A stretch of DNA of 64,000 nucleotides from Tamlana flava (GTDB lineage Bacteria > Bacteroidota > Bacteroidia > Flavobacteriales > Flavobacteriaceae): NCBI RefSeq assembly GCF_041287255.1, contig NZ_JBGGTX010000001.1, positions 372,001 through 436,000 on the forward strand. The letters run 5' to 3'. Shown here in pieces: positions 8,259 to 17,341 of the stretch. The position numbers and the translations under genes were made by a program. A model generated the notes under the pieces. It worked only from the letters and a program-made list of their open reading frames with translations. It did no database searches and was not told the origin of the DNA. How positions within the stretch are numbered: position 1 is the stretch's first letter; every line of letters begins with the position of its first letter.

Positions 8259-11200
8259 CTACTTTTTGTAAAACTTGGCATAGCCTCGGTAACCAAAGAA
8301 ACCAAGAATGGCAATAAGTAAGCAGGCAATGCTTATAAATTTCACGCTAACAATTTGGTCACCACTGGCATAACTGTGCAATCCGGCCAAATAGAAATTC
8401 ACACCAAAATAGGTCATTAAAATACTGGAATATGCCACGATTGACATCAAGTTAAAAAACCATCGGCTACGCAACCCTGGCACTAAACGCATATGGATGA
8501 CAAACGCGTAAACCATAATACTAATAAGCGCCCATGTTTCCTTTGGGTCCCAACCCCAATAACGTCCCCAACTTTCGTTGGCCCACATACCGCCTAAAAA
8601 GTTACCTATCGTAAGCATAACCAACCCAACAGTCAAGGCCATTTCAGTTATAATGGTCAACTCTTTGATATTTAAATCCATCTTTAGCCTGTTATTATGG
8701 GTGGTAACGGCCATCAATAACAAAGACACGACGCCCAAAATCATACCCAGTGTAAATGGCCCATAACTGGCTACAATTACCGCCACATGTATCATCAACC
8801 AATAGCTATTCAAAACAGGTTGCAAGTTAGCTATAGCAGGATCCATCCAATTCCAATGGGCAATCATTAAAATCATTGCGGTTACAAAAGCCGTTGAGGC
8901 AATGGTTAAATCGCTCTTTCTACCAAATGCCAAACCAAAAAACATCGTAGCCCAAGCCACGTAAATCATAGACTCATACGCATCACTCCACGGGGCGTGT
9001 CCAGAAATATACCAGCGTACAATCAAACCAGCGGTATGTAATACAAACAGACCGACTATAACCCATTTGAAAACATTTATCGAAATATTCAACAACTTAC
9101 TTTTTTCATTAAATATTTGGACAATCAAGAGCACAAACATTAAAAACCCTGCATACAAATACCAACTGAACAGTTTTTTGAAAATATCATACTTGTTGTA
9201 AAGCACTTCGGTATTTATCTTTTTATCGGTGAGCATGACTTCACCTCCAAAGCGGTGCTGTGTTTTCTTGAATGCTTCAAGTAACTTTTCGGCTTCTGAA
9301 AAATCCCGAGTTTGTTTTGCCCGGTTTAAGGTGAACAAGTAGGTTTTAAACCCATTTCTAATAAAATTTCCATAAAGCGAATCTTGAACCTTTGAGGCGT
9401 CCATTCGGTAATCATAAGCCGAAATCCATTTATTATTTTCATCATCAGGAATCGGGAATATTTTTAAGGACATACCCTCGATAGTGTTATACATCAAACT
9501 GACTCGCTGGTCGGTTTCCTTGAATTCTTTCTGAAATCCATTAGGCACTTGAGCTTTATAGGCCTCATCTAAAAAGGGTCCTAAAATATACTCCCCTTTA
9601 TTGGTGAAAAAATCTGCGAGAGCAACATATTTTTCAGATTTAGGAGCATTGATAAGATTTCTAATGGAATCACCCTTCTTAGGTTTTAAATAGATGATAG
9701 GAACATTGTACCAAAGCATGGGACTTTCTTGAATAGACAGAAACACTTGGTTGGCATCAAAATCTTCATAGATGTCATGCTTGCTCAATTTACGCAACAT
9801 TTCTGAAGCATAGGTGTTTACGGGCATCATTCGTCCGCTTAAATCCTGAATCACCAAATGTCCAAATTTATCGGCATGCTCTTTCGGCGTGATATTGGCG
9901 CTTAAAATAGAATCAATTTGTGCTTTAGTGGTTTTAGTATGGTTATGGCCATCATCTGCCGTATGCTCTTGCGCAAAACCATGCAATCCAAAACATAAAA
10001 ACAGAACCGTGAGCAACTTCGCTTTTTTGGCCTTTACTTCTTCAAGACGACGCTTTAAATCTCCAAATCGAGAATATTTACTAAATAGAATGGCCATCAA
10101 CCCAAAATAGAGCATAAAATAACCGATGTAGGTTATCATGGTACCCCAAGAATCGTGGTTTACCGAAAGTATGGTTCCTTTTTCGTCGGAATCAAAGCTA
10201 GATTGGAAAAAACGATAACCGTCGTGGTCTAAAATATTGTTCATGTAAATTTTATAGTCAAAATCCTCAGTTCGGTCGTCAATTACGGTTACCTCGCTTG
10301 AGTAAGCAGAATAGCCGCGCTCAGTACCTGGATAACGCTCGGCTTCAAAATCATTTAACTTTATGGAAAAAGGCAATTCTAAAACCTTACTGCCATATTT
10401 AAAAGCAAAATCCAAACCACCAACTTTTATTTGCTCAAACTTTCCGTTTGATCCTTTTCCGCCTAATAACCCCAATTGCTTGGTTTCGCCATTTGTGGTA
10501 ACGTTTAGCACCACACCATCTTGATCATTTTTAAGCAATTGTGATTTTTGAACAATATCAAAACGGCCCTTTACAACGGGCTTTGGAAACACCAATTGCA
10601 TATTCCCGATAACATATCTGGAACGCAAATACAAAGGCTGTAAACTGTCCTTTACCAATTTTCCTTGAGCCATGGTTGCCATGGTCATATACTCACCTTC
10701 AAAAGGGGATTGAATACTCAACGAATCGTCTTGATAGGTAATGTTAATGGCTCCGCTAGTAGGTTTGTTCAACGCAAACAGCACATTATGAACGCTTGAC
10801 ACCTCTCCTACTTTTAAAAAGTGATTGTGTGGGCCTGATTGACCTGCCTCAACTACTTTGAGGTATTCCTCGCCAGTTTCATCGGGTATGATATCTTCTT
10901 CAGCACCAACAATAAATTTTACCAATTCAATGGTAACAGGCTGTTGGTTATATTTCGTTTCAATTTTAAATTCGTTTTCTAAACGTCCTGAAAAATCTAC
11001 TTCACTTTCAATAGGCAATCGTTGTGGCATACCATCAATCATATAATCACCATCAATATAAGTTGTAATGTATGTTTTTTGCGAAAGAAAGGTATTTTCA
11101 GTAGCGCCTTCCCGAATGGCCATCATACCCTCAAAACTAAAATAGCGTGTTATAAAGGCACCCAACAGAATAAAAATAAACGCCAAGTGCAAAATAAAAG

Positions 11201-11447
11201 TCGCCCATTTTTCCTTTTTGTAAAGTCGGAATCTAAAAACATTCCCTGTAAAATTTATGACGAAAAATACCATAATGGCCTCGAACCACCAGGCATTGTA
11301 AATCAAGTTTCTAGTGTAAGGTGTTGGCGATGTTTCCTGCCCTGCATCTAAAAAAGTTCCCGTTGCCATGGCAGCAGCAAAAGCAATAAATAAAAAGGCA
11401 GTAAGCTTGGTTGAAAAAAATATATTGGCAAGTTTTTTTTGGATCAT
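8259..11447 (-). CDS. ccsBA: CcsBA-type cytochrome c biogenesis protein (ResB-CcsA fusion)
   Basis: A 1062-residue inner-membrane protein of System II cytochrome c maturation, which exports haem and attaches it to apocytochromes. The N-terminal half is ResB-like: helices near residues 10-30, 50-70 and 85-105, a long periplasmic domain, and another helix near 440. The C-terminal half is CcsA-like, with several helices and the tryptophan-rich WWD haem-handling motif (ESWGRYWGWDPKETWALI). Conserved His lie in SGHAPWSDAYESM and in the last helices. A segment after the first half (near LFLCFGLHGFAQEH) resembles a signal peptide at an internal junction, consistent with fusion of two ancestral proteins. 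It stands alone as one transcription unit. Confidence 0.93.
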   Translation of the reverse strand: MIQKKLANIFFSTKLTAFLFIAFAAAMATGTFLDAGQETSPTPYTRNLIYNAWWFEAIMVFFVINFTGNVFRFRLYKKEKWATFILHLAFIFILLGAFITRYFSFEGMMAIREGATENTFLSQKTYITTYIDGDYMIDGMPQRLPIESEVDFSGRLENEFKIETKYNQQPVTIELVKFIVGAEEDIIPDETGEEYLKVVEAGQSGPHNHFLKVGEVSSVHNVLFALNKPTSGAINITYQDDSLSIQSPFEGEYMTMATMAQGKLVKDSLQPLYLRSRYVIGNMQLVFPKPVVKGRFDIVQKSQLLKNDQDGVVLNVTTNGETKQLGLLGGKGSNGKFEQIKVGGLDFAFKYGSKVLELPFSIKLNDFEAERYPGTERGYSAYSSEVTVIDDRTEDFDYKIYMNNILDHDGYRFFQSSFDSDEKGTILSVNHDSWGTMITYIGYFMLYFGLMAILFSKYSRFGDLKRRLEEVKAKKAKLLTVLFLCFGLHGFAQEHTADDGHNHTKTTKAQIDSILSANITPKEHADKFGHLVIQDLSGRMMPVNTYASEMLRKLSKHDIYEDFDANQVFLSIQESPMLWYNVPIIYLKPKKGDSIRNLINAPKSEKYVALADFFTNKGEYILGPFLDEAYKAQVPNGFQKEFKETDQRVSLMYNTIEGMSLKIFPIPDDENNKWISAYDYRMDASKVQDSLYGNFIRNGFKTYLFTLNRAKQTRDFSEAEKLLEAFKKTQHRFGGEVMLTDKKINTEVLYNKYDIFKKLFSWYLYAGFLMFVLLIVQIFNEKSKLLNISINVFKWVIVGLFVLHTAGLIVRWYISGHAPWSDAYESMIYVAWATMFFGLAFGRKSDLTIASTAFVTAMILMIAHWNWMDPAIANLQPVLNSYWLMIHVAVIVASYGPFTLGMILGVVSLLLMAVTTHNNRLKMDLNIKELTIITEMALTVGLVMLTIGNFLGGMWANESWGRYWGWDPKETWALISIMVYAFVIHMRLVPGLRSRWFFNLMSIVAYSSILMTYFGVNFYLAGLHSYASGDQIVSVKFISIACLLIAILGFFGYRGYAKFYKK

Positions 11448-11546
11448 GAGACACCTGTTTTAAAGGTCGTGCAAATTTAGGGATTTAAGTTTATTTTGGG
11501 GTATTAAAGTGTTGGAAAAAAGCTAGAACCTAGAGACAAATATTGC

Positions 11547-11936
11547 CTACCGATTTCTCGCTTCAAAAATTTTTAGATACAGAAAAGTTCCCATTTTACG
11601 GGCGCGGTGTTTAGCATTTTCGGCGTAATCACCTTCAAAAAGTTCATCGATGGTTTGAAACCAAAGGTTTAGCCATAGTCCGAAATGAAGATCAGTAATA
11701 CTGTGACTGTGTTCTTTATCCGCCCGAACATGGGCATCCAAAGGATTACCCAAATACTTAGTTTTTAAAAATAAACTGGATTCCCAAAAGGTGGTCAGTC
11801 GTTTCAAATGCGCATCCCAATCTTTTATCGTCTCATTAAAAAAAGGCCCTAGAACGCTATCCTGTCTCACTTTTTTGTAAAATAAGGAGACTAATAAATA
11901 GACATCTTCCCTATTTTTAATATCGCTTTTTTCCAT
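11547..11936 (-). CDS. Group III truncated haemoglobin
   Basis: A 129-residue globin of the truncated group III type. Typical features are the opening KNREDVYLLVSLFYKKVRQD, LGPFFNE, the segment WDAHLKRLTTFWESSLF, and the haem-pocket region TDLHFGLWLNLWFQTIDELF, where the His is the likely proximal ligand. Such proteins bind O2, NO or peroxide. The physiological role is generally unclear. The upstream gene on - is absent, and the DUF2520 gene diverges 59 nt away. No signal peptide. Confidence 0.88.
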   Translation of the reverse strand: MEKSDIKNREDVYLLVSLFYKKVRQDSVLGPFFNETIKDWDAHLKRLTTFWESSLFLKTKYLGNPLDAHVRADKEHSHSITDLHFGLWLNLWFQTIDELFEGDYAENAKHRARKMGTFLYLKIFEARNR

Positions 11937-11995
11937 GTTCAGTAAAGATAAAACAATCGGTTTTTAAATAAGCTTTTATTACCTATTTTAGCACT

Positions 11996-12763
11996 ATGAT
12001 TTCAGTCGTAATTCTTGGTGCCGGTAATGTGGCAACGCATTTATTTAAAGCTTTTCAAAAAACCGAAAACGTTTCTGTGGTTCAATGGTATAACAGAAGT
12101 TTAGATGCCATTAACCCATATAAAAATGATGTGGAAATCACCAGTAACCTGAGCCAACTTAAATCTGCGGATGTCTATATTTTGGCCGTCAGCGATGATG
12201 TTGTTGGCGAACTTTCTTCAAAATTACCTTTTGAAAACAGATTGGTGGTGCATACTTCAGGTAGCGTTGGCATTCATGATTTGGATAAAAAGCACAAACG
12301 TGGTGTATTGTACCCCTTGCAGTCTTTCAGCAAAACAGCTGAAATTGATTTTGCCAACGTTCCTATTTGCATTGAAACCATTGACAAAGAAGACTATCAC
12401 GTTTTAAAGGAACTGGCAAAAAGTCTAGGAAGCCAAACAAAGCGTGTTAACAGCAACCAACGCAGAGTATTGCACTTAGCTGCTGTTTTTGTCAATAATT
12501 TTACAAATCAGCTTTACCGCATCGGGCATGAAATTACAGAAAGTGAAAGCGCAGAATTTGATTTATTGAAACCCTTGATTCTGGAAACGGCCAACAAAGT
12601 TCAGGAATTATCGCCTTATATGGCACAAACAGGTCCAGCCAAGCGCAACGACCAAAAAACAATAAAAAGGCATTTAACCCTTTTGGAAAAGGGACATCAC
12701 AAAGAAGTTTACGAGCTGCTAACCAAATCAATACAACATACCCATGGAAGAAAAAAGCTATAA
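11996..12763 (+). CDS. Rossmann-fold DUF2520 oxidoreductase-like protein
   Basis: A 255-residue protein with an N-terminal NAD(P)-binding Rossmann fold (VVILGAGNVATHLFKAF) and a C-terminal DUF2520 helical domain (RVLHLAAVFVNNFTNQLY, then GPAKRNDQKTIKRHL). The shape resembles ketopantoate or pyrroline-5-carboxylate reductases, but the substrate is unknown. Its 3' end overlaps kdsC by 20 nt, so the two are translationally coupled. It starts a co-directional run of kdsC, prenyltransferase and maf. Confidence 0.8.
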   Translation: MISVVILGAGNVATHLFKAFQKTENVSVVQWYNRSLDAINPYKNDVEITSNLSQLKSADVYILAVSDDVVGELSSKLPFENRLVVHTSGSVGIHDLDKKHKRGVLYPLQSFSKTAEIDFANVPICIETIDKEDYHVLKELAKSLGSQTKRVNSNQRRVLHLAAVFVNNFTNQLYRIGHEITESESAEFDLLKPLILETANKVQELSPYMAQTGPAKRNDQKTIKRHLTLLEKGHHKEVYELLTKSIQHTHGRKKL

Positions 12764-13274
12764 GGAATATTTAGAGCATATCACCACATTTATTTTTGAC
12801 GTTGACGGTGTTTTAACCGACGGTACGGTTACCATTACTACCGATGGTGACATGTTAAGAACCATGAACACCAAAGATGGTTATGCCCTAAAAACGGCCA
12901 TAAAACAAGGATTTAATATTTGCATTATTTCTGGTGGAACAAACGAAGGTGTACGGGTTAGATTAAATCATTTAGGTGTTGCCGATGTTTATTTGGGTGC
13001 GGACAATAAAATTGAACAGTTAAACGACTACTTAACTAAACGCCAAATAAAATCGGAAAACACTCTTTTTATGGGCGATGACATTCCTGATTTTCCGGTA
13101 ATGAAAATGGTTGGATTACCTTGCTGCCCTCAGGATGCTGTGCCGGAAATTAAGGGTATTTCAAAATATATTTCACATAAAAAAGGAGGCAAAGGAGCTG
13201 TTCGTGATGTGATTGAGCAGGTTTTAAAAGTTCAAGGAAAATGGAGTGGCAATTATGGTGCTAAGTATGATTGA
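12744..13274 (+). CDS. kdsC: KdsC-family 3-deoxy-manno-octulosonate-8-phosphate phosphatase
   Basis: A 176-residue capless HAD phosphatase with the C1-cap-free layout of KdsC. Motif I is FDVDGVLTDGTV near residue 14, followed by the substrate loop RTMNTKDGYALKTA. Motif II is IISGG and motif IV is FMGDDIPDFPVM. It dephosphorylates Kdo-8-P for lipopolysaccharide inner core, or acts on a related nonulosonate phosphate. The start lies inside the end of the DUF2520 gene, indicating coupling. Confidence 0.88.
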   Translation: MEEKSYKEYLEHITTFIFDVDGVLTDGTVTITTDGDMLRTMNTKDGYALKTAIKQGFNICIISGGTNEGVRVRLNHLGVADVYLGADNKIEQLNDYLTKRQIKSENTLFMGDDIPDFPVMKMVGLPCCPQDAVPEIKGISKYISHKKGGKGAVRDVIEQVLKVQGKWSGNYGAKYD

Positions 13275-13301
13275 AACGTTTCAGATTTCAAGTTTTAGGT
13301 T

Positions 13302-13328
13302 AAACCATAAACTTGAAACCATAAACTT
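13302..13328. repeat. Two direct repeats of AAACCATAAACTT
   Basis: The 13-mer occurs at 13302-13314 and 13316-13328, period 14 nt, followed by a third degenerate unit that runs into the prenyltransferase start codon. It is probably slipped-strand expansion. A regulatory role is not evident. Confidence 0.5.
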
Positions 13329-13334
13329 AAACCC

Positions 13335-14249
13335 ATGAACCTCTTAAACCTCATCCGTTGGAAAAACCTTTTAATGATTGTCCTTGTGCAAATGTTAATC
13401 AAATATGCTTTGTTGGAACCTTTTGGTGTTCAAACAGCTTTGGATGGCTTGGGTATTTCACTTTTAATTATTGCCACCGTCTGTATTGCAGCAGCAGGAA
13501 ATATCATCAACGATATTTACGATGTTGAGACTGATAGCATCAACAAACCAGATAAGGTAATTATTGGTAAAACCATTTCCGAAAAAACAGCGTACAACTT
13601 CTTCATTGCCTTCAATTTAATTGGCGTTGCCTTTGGTTTTTATTTATCACACAAAATTGGCAGAGCGCCATTTTTCTCGATATTTGTTATTATTTCAATC
13701 CTGCTTTATGTTTATGCTTCTTATTTAAAACGTACCTTACTGATTGGAAACTTTGTCATTTCCGTTTTAGTTGCGCTAAGCATAATTGTTGTTGGTGTTT
13801 TTGAACTTCTCCCCACTTTAAATTCTGGGAATAGAGTGACGCAAGTTCTATTTTTTAAAGTCATTCTAGATTGCGCTTTGTTTGCCTTCGCAATTAATTT
13901 TTTGCGTGAAATAGCTAAAGACATTGAGGATATTGATGGCGATTATAAAACCCAAATGAACACCCTACCCTTAGCAATTGGCAGGGAACGGGCCAAAAAC
14001 ATATTATCCATTTTAAACTTTGTTCCGTTGGGCGCTTTAATATTTTATGTGAATTCAAATTTTTACAAACAGCCCATTGCCGTTGGCTATTTATTGCTCT
14101 TTGTGGTTGGGCCACTCATCTATATCGTTATAAAAACCTTTAGTGCGAAATTGAAATCGGACTTCCGTCACTTGAGCACCATGTACAAATGGACCATGCT
14201 TTTTGGAATGCTTTCATTACTTTTATACAAGTTTGTAATTCTGAATTAA
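13335..14249 (+). CDS. UbiA-family prenyltransferase (geranylgeranylglycerol-phosphate geranylgeranyltransferase-like)
   Basis: A 304-residue membrane protein with about eight to nine helices. The first Asp-rich motif, NDIYDVETDSINKP, begins at Asn59. The second, KDIEDIDGDYKTQMNTLP, lies near residue 196. Both chelate Mg-pyrophosphate in UbiA enzymes. Flavobacterial proteins of this type are usually named geranylgeranylglycerol-phosphate geranylgeranyltransferases, but menaquinone-type or other acceptors cannot be excluded. Its stop codon shares a base with the maf start (TAATG), indicating coupling. Confidence 0.82.
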   Translation: MNLLNLIRWKNLLMIVLVQMLIKYALLEPFGVQTALDGLGISLLIIATVCIAAAGNIINDIYDVETDSINKPDKVIIGKTISEKTAYNFFIAFNLIGVAFGFYLSHKIGRAPFFSIFVIISILLYVYASYLKRTLLIGNFVISVLVALSIIVVGVFELLPTLNSGNRVTQVLFFKVILDCALFAFAINFLREIAKDIEDIDGDYKTQMNTLPLAIGRERAKNILSILNFVPLGALIFYVNSNFYKQPIAVGYLLLFVVGPLIYIVIKTFSAKLKSDFRHLSTMYKWTMLFGMLSLLLYKFVILN

Positions 14250-14842
14250 TGTTCAACGAAAAACTAAAAAACCATCATATCATATTGGCTTCAGGTTCAC
14301 CTAGAAGACAAAAGCTTTTAAAAAATTTGGGGATTCCTTTCGAAATTCGCCTAAAACCCATCAAAGAAGAGTATCCCGATCGGTTAACGCATTTTGAAAT
14401 CAGTGATTATCTGGCACAGCTCAAGGCCATACCGTTTATAAACGAATTGCAAACAAAAGACATCCTCATTACCAGCGATACCATAGTTTGGCATAACAAT
14501 AAGGCCTTGGGGAAACCTGTTGATACCGATGATGCATTCCGTATTTTAAAATCTTTGAGCAACAGCACCCACGAGGTTATTACATCGGTTTGCTTTACCA
14601 CCACTGCATTTGAAAAAACCATATACGACATCACCAAAGTTACATTTAAGGAACTGACAGACGAAGAAATACTGTACTACATAGAAACCTGCAAACCTTT
14701 TGATAAGGCAGGTGCTTATGGCATTCAAGAATGGATTGGCGAAATAGGTGTCACTAAAATTGAAGGTTCTTACTTCAACGTTATGGGGCTGCCCGTCCAT
14801 TTAGTTTACAAAGCCCTAAATGCCATTGCAGAACTTTCCTAA
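14249..14842 (+). CDS. maf: Maf-family nucleoside triphosphate pyrophosphatase
   Basis: A 197-residue house-cleaning enzyme that hydrolyses non-canonical or canonical NTPs (dTTP/UTP type in many members). The N-terminal signature ILASGSPRRQKLLKNLG sits at residues 12-28. SDTIVWHNNKALGKP near 75 and the C-terminal KAGAYGIQEWIG near 155 are also family features. The ATG overlaps the stop of the prenyltransferase gene. An in-frame upstream extension inside that gene is not needed. Confidence 0.92.
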   Translation: MFNEKLKNHHIILASGSPRRQKLLKNLGIPFEIRLKPIKEEYPDRLTHFEISDYLAQLKAIPFINELQTKDILITSDTIVWHNNKALGKPVDTDDAFRILKSLSNSTHEVITSVCFTTTAFEKTIYDITKVTFKELTDEEILYYIETCKPFDKAGAYGIQEWIGEIGVTKIEGSYFNVMGLPVHLVYKALNAIAELS

Positions 14843-14941
14843 GGTTACAGTTTCATTAAAAAAGTACAAAAAGTAAACTTATTTAAAAGCTTTAAAAATT
14901 ATTTTGAGTGTATCTTTGTATAAAATTATACATCTAACCCT

Positions 14942-15493
14942 ATGTTTTTAAATTTCTTGAAAACCTACCAAGATGAGTTAATCATCACTGGTATTATACT
15001 TCTTTCATTACTCATTATTCGTTACATCACGCATTTTACCATTACTAAGGTAGCCAGAAAAAACGATATCAATGAAGCCAGAATCCGCTTGATCAGAAGA
15101 TACATTACAGTAACCTTATTTCTGGTGGCACTGCTACTGGAATCGTTTGTTTTTGGTACAGAGTTTAAAGAAATAGCCGTCGTTTTCTCATCCATTTTTG
15201 CGGTTATAGGTATAGGCTTGTTCGCCATTTGGTCCATTTTAAGCAATATTACTTCGGGAATCATCATGTTTTTTAATTTCCCCTATAAGGTTGGCGATAA
15301 GATAAAAATACATGACAACGATTTTCCTGTTACAGCTATTATTGAGGATATTCGTGCCTTTCAATTGCATTTGCGCATGGACAACGGCGACTTGGTAACC
15401 TACCCTAATAACCTGATGCTTCAAAAGGCCGTTACACTTTTAGAAAAGGATGCCATTGATGACCCTGTGGAAGACGATTCCGAGGCTGTGTAA
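14942..15493 (+). CDS. Small MscS-type mechanosensitive channel
   Basis: A 183-residue inner-membrane protein with three hydrophobic segments (about 12-35, 58-75, 82-110). The pore-lining helix and the start of the beta domain read IGLFAIWSILSNITSGIIMF then NFPYKVGDKIKI. The usual C-terminal alpha/beta vestibule is much shortened after YPNNLMLQKAV, and the tail is acidic. It probably releases solutes on osmotic downshock. It lies 66 nt before corA and 99 nt after maf. Confidence 0.85.
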   Translation: MFLNFLKTYQDELIITGIILLSLLIIRYITHFTITKVARKNDINEARIRLIRRYITVTLFLVALLLESFVFGTEFKEIAVVFSSIFAVIGIGLFAIWSILSNITSGIIMFFNFPYKVGDKIKIHDNDFPVTAIIEDIRAFQLHLRMDNGDLVTYPNNLMLQKAVTLLEKDAIDDPVEDDSEAV

Positions 15494-15559
15494 ATAAATC
15501 TAATCTAATTTTTCAATAGTCAATTGCATATTTCCTATATTTAAAGGAGAATAACTACA

Positions 15560-16627
15560 ATGGCTAAAACAAGAAAATACTTTTCCAAAAAAAAAATAGG
15601 TCAAGCGCCGGGAAGCATCATCTACACCGGTGAAAAAGAATCACAAAAGCTTTTTATCGATGCCTTTGATTATACCAAGGATACCTGTATTGAGCGCGAA
15701 CTGGTAAATGTTGAAGAATGTTTTGACTTTGAAGAAGGCACCATTACTTGGATAAACATCAACGGTTTAAGCCATGTAGATGCCATTGCAAAAATTGGCG
15801 AGCATTATGAGCTTCACCCCTTGGTACTTGAGGATATCGTGAACATTTCGCAGCGCCCGAAGATTGACGAATACGAAGATTATTTGTTTGTTGTGCTTAA
15901 AATGTTGTATTACGACCCCAGCGAAAAAATAGTTTCGGAACAGGTAAGCTTTATACTTGGACCAGAATACGTGTTGTCGTTTCAAGAATCTGAAGGCGAT
16001 GTTTTCGATAGCGTTAGGGAACGTATTAGGCATGGCAAAGGTCGGGTTCGCAGCATGAATGCCGATTATCTATTGTATGTGCTGATTGATGCCATTGTGG
16101 ACCATTATTTTAGCGTGATTGAAATTTTGGGCGATAAAATTGAAGATTTTGAAACGGCCATTTTTTCAGGTGATGTCAGTAAAGGAGACATCAGCCAAGA
16201 CATACAAAACCTAAAACGTGAAATTTTAAGAGTACGCCGTGCTATATTTCCGCTTCGTGAGGTAGTCAGCCGTATTGAAAAAGATCAAAACAACTTAATT
16301 CACGAAAAAACGCTCACCTTTTACCGCGATGTTTACGACCATTTGATACAGGTATCGGAAAATATTGATATTTACCGTGAAATGATTTGGAGTTTAATGG
16401 ACATGTACATGACCACCATTAGCAACAAAATGAACGAGGTAATGAAAGTACTCACCATTATGGCCTCCATTTTTATACCCCTTACCTTTATAGCGGGTAT
16501 TTACGGTATGAATTTCGAGTACATACCAGAACTGCAATACAGATATTCCTATTTTATTCTTTGGGGCGTCATGATTGTTCTTTTTATATCCATGCTTATT
16601 TATTTTAAGCGAAAAAAATGGTTATAA
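15560..16627 (+). CDS. corA: CorA magnesium/cobalt transport protein
   Basis: A 355-residue pentameric Mg2+ channel. The cytoplasmic domain occupies residues 1-290. Two C-terminal helices follow, and the selectivity motif YGMNFEYIPEL sits at the end of the first. The second helix ends in a basic tail (FKRKKWL), as usual for CorA. All expected parts are present. It follows a small MscS gene on the same strand, grouping two ion-homeostasis proteins. Confidence 0.93.
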   Translation: MAKTRKYFSKKKIGQAPGSIIYTGEKESQKLFIDAFDYTKDTCIERELVNVEECFDFEEGTITWININGLSHVDAIAKIGEHYELHPLVLEDIVNISQRPKIDEYEDYLFVVLKMLYYDPSEKIVSEQVSFILGPEYVLSFQESEGDVFDSVRERIRHGKGRVRSMNADYLLYVLIDAIVDHYFSVIEILGDKIEDFETAIFSGDVSKGDISQDIQNLKREILRVRRAIFPLREVVSRIEKDQNNLIHEKTLTFYRDVYDHLIQVSENIDIYREMIWSLMDMYMTTISNKMNEVMKVLTIMASIFIPLTFIAGIYGMNFEYIPELQYRYSYFILWGVMIVLFISMLIYFKRKKWL

Positions 16628-16795
16628 AAATGTACTGATTTACTTATATTAATACAAGAAATATAATGTATTTAAACGTAATTGCTTTTAGCCAAACCGC
16701 TGAGCGTCATGCGGAAAAGAATAAACTAGAGAGTAAAATTAAAATGGAGTAGCCGAAAACCAACCAGAGTAGGCATTTATTAAAAATTTGATAAA

Positions 16796-17302
16796 ATGAA
16801 ACCAATACGACAAATTTTAATGCTTCTATTATTTTCCCTTTCGTTATCAACTTTATTCAATTGTAAACAACAAAGTGGTTCTTCAGAGGAAACAGAATTG
16901 TCCAAATCAGCAACCATTGAAGAACTCGGACAAATGAACCGATATTTTGCAAATGCTTTAACTGCTAAAGATGCATTGGCTGCGGCTAATCTATATGGCG
17001 AAAATGCCTCCCTATTACCTCCTAACGAGCCTATAGTTAAGGGGAGAGCTAACATACAAGCTTATTGGCAAGGAGCTATTGATGCAGGTATAATTGATGC
17101 AACTGTAAAAACAATTGATGCTAAAAGTGATGGCGATTTAGGATATGAGGTTGGTACATTTACCTTGCGTTTTCTCGGAGCAGAAAATGATACCATAGTA
17201 GAAATAGGAAAATACATCGAAATATTGGAACGGAATGAGGATGGCAAGTGGATTTCCACTTATGGAATGTGGAGTAGTAATGAGTCAGCACCAAATCAAT
17301 AA
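16796..17302 (+). CDS. SnoaL/DUF4440-like lipoprotein
   Basis: A 168-residue predicted lipoprotein (hydrophobic residues 7-20, Cys23 in LFNC) with an NTF2-like cone fold. ANALTAKDALAAANLYGENASLLPPNEPIVKGR is the classic DUF4440 opening, and IAQY/GKYIEILE-type strands close it. NTF2-like folds serve as enzymes or small-ligand binders; the role here is unknown. A related domain is fused to a hydrolase at 21064-22518. It is the first gene of the accessory stretch. Confidence 0.75.
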   Translation: MKPIRQILMLLLFSLSLSTLFNCKQQSGSSEETELSKSATIEELGQMNRYFANALTAKDALAAANLYGENASLLPPNEPIVKGRANIQAYWQGAIDAGIIDATVKTIDAKSDGDLGYEVGTFTLRFLGAENDTIVEIGKYIEILERNEDGKWISTYGMWSSNESAPNQ

Positions 17303-17341
17303 AAACACAATCGAACAATATTGGCTATAAGCCATTGCTAC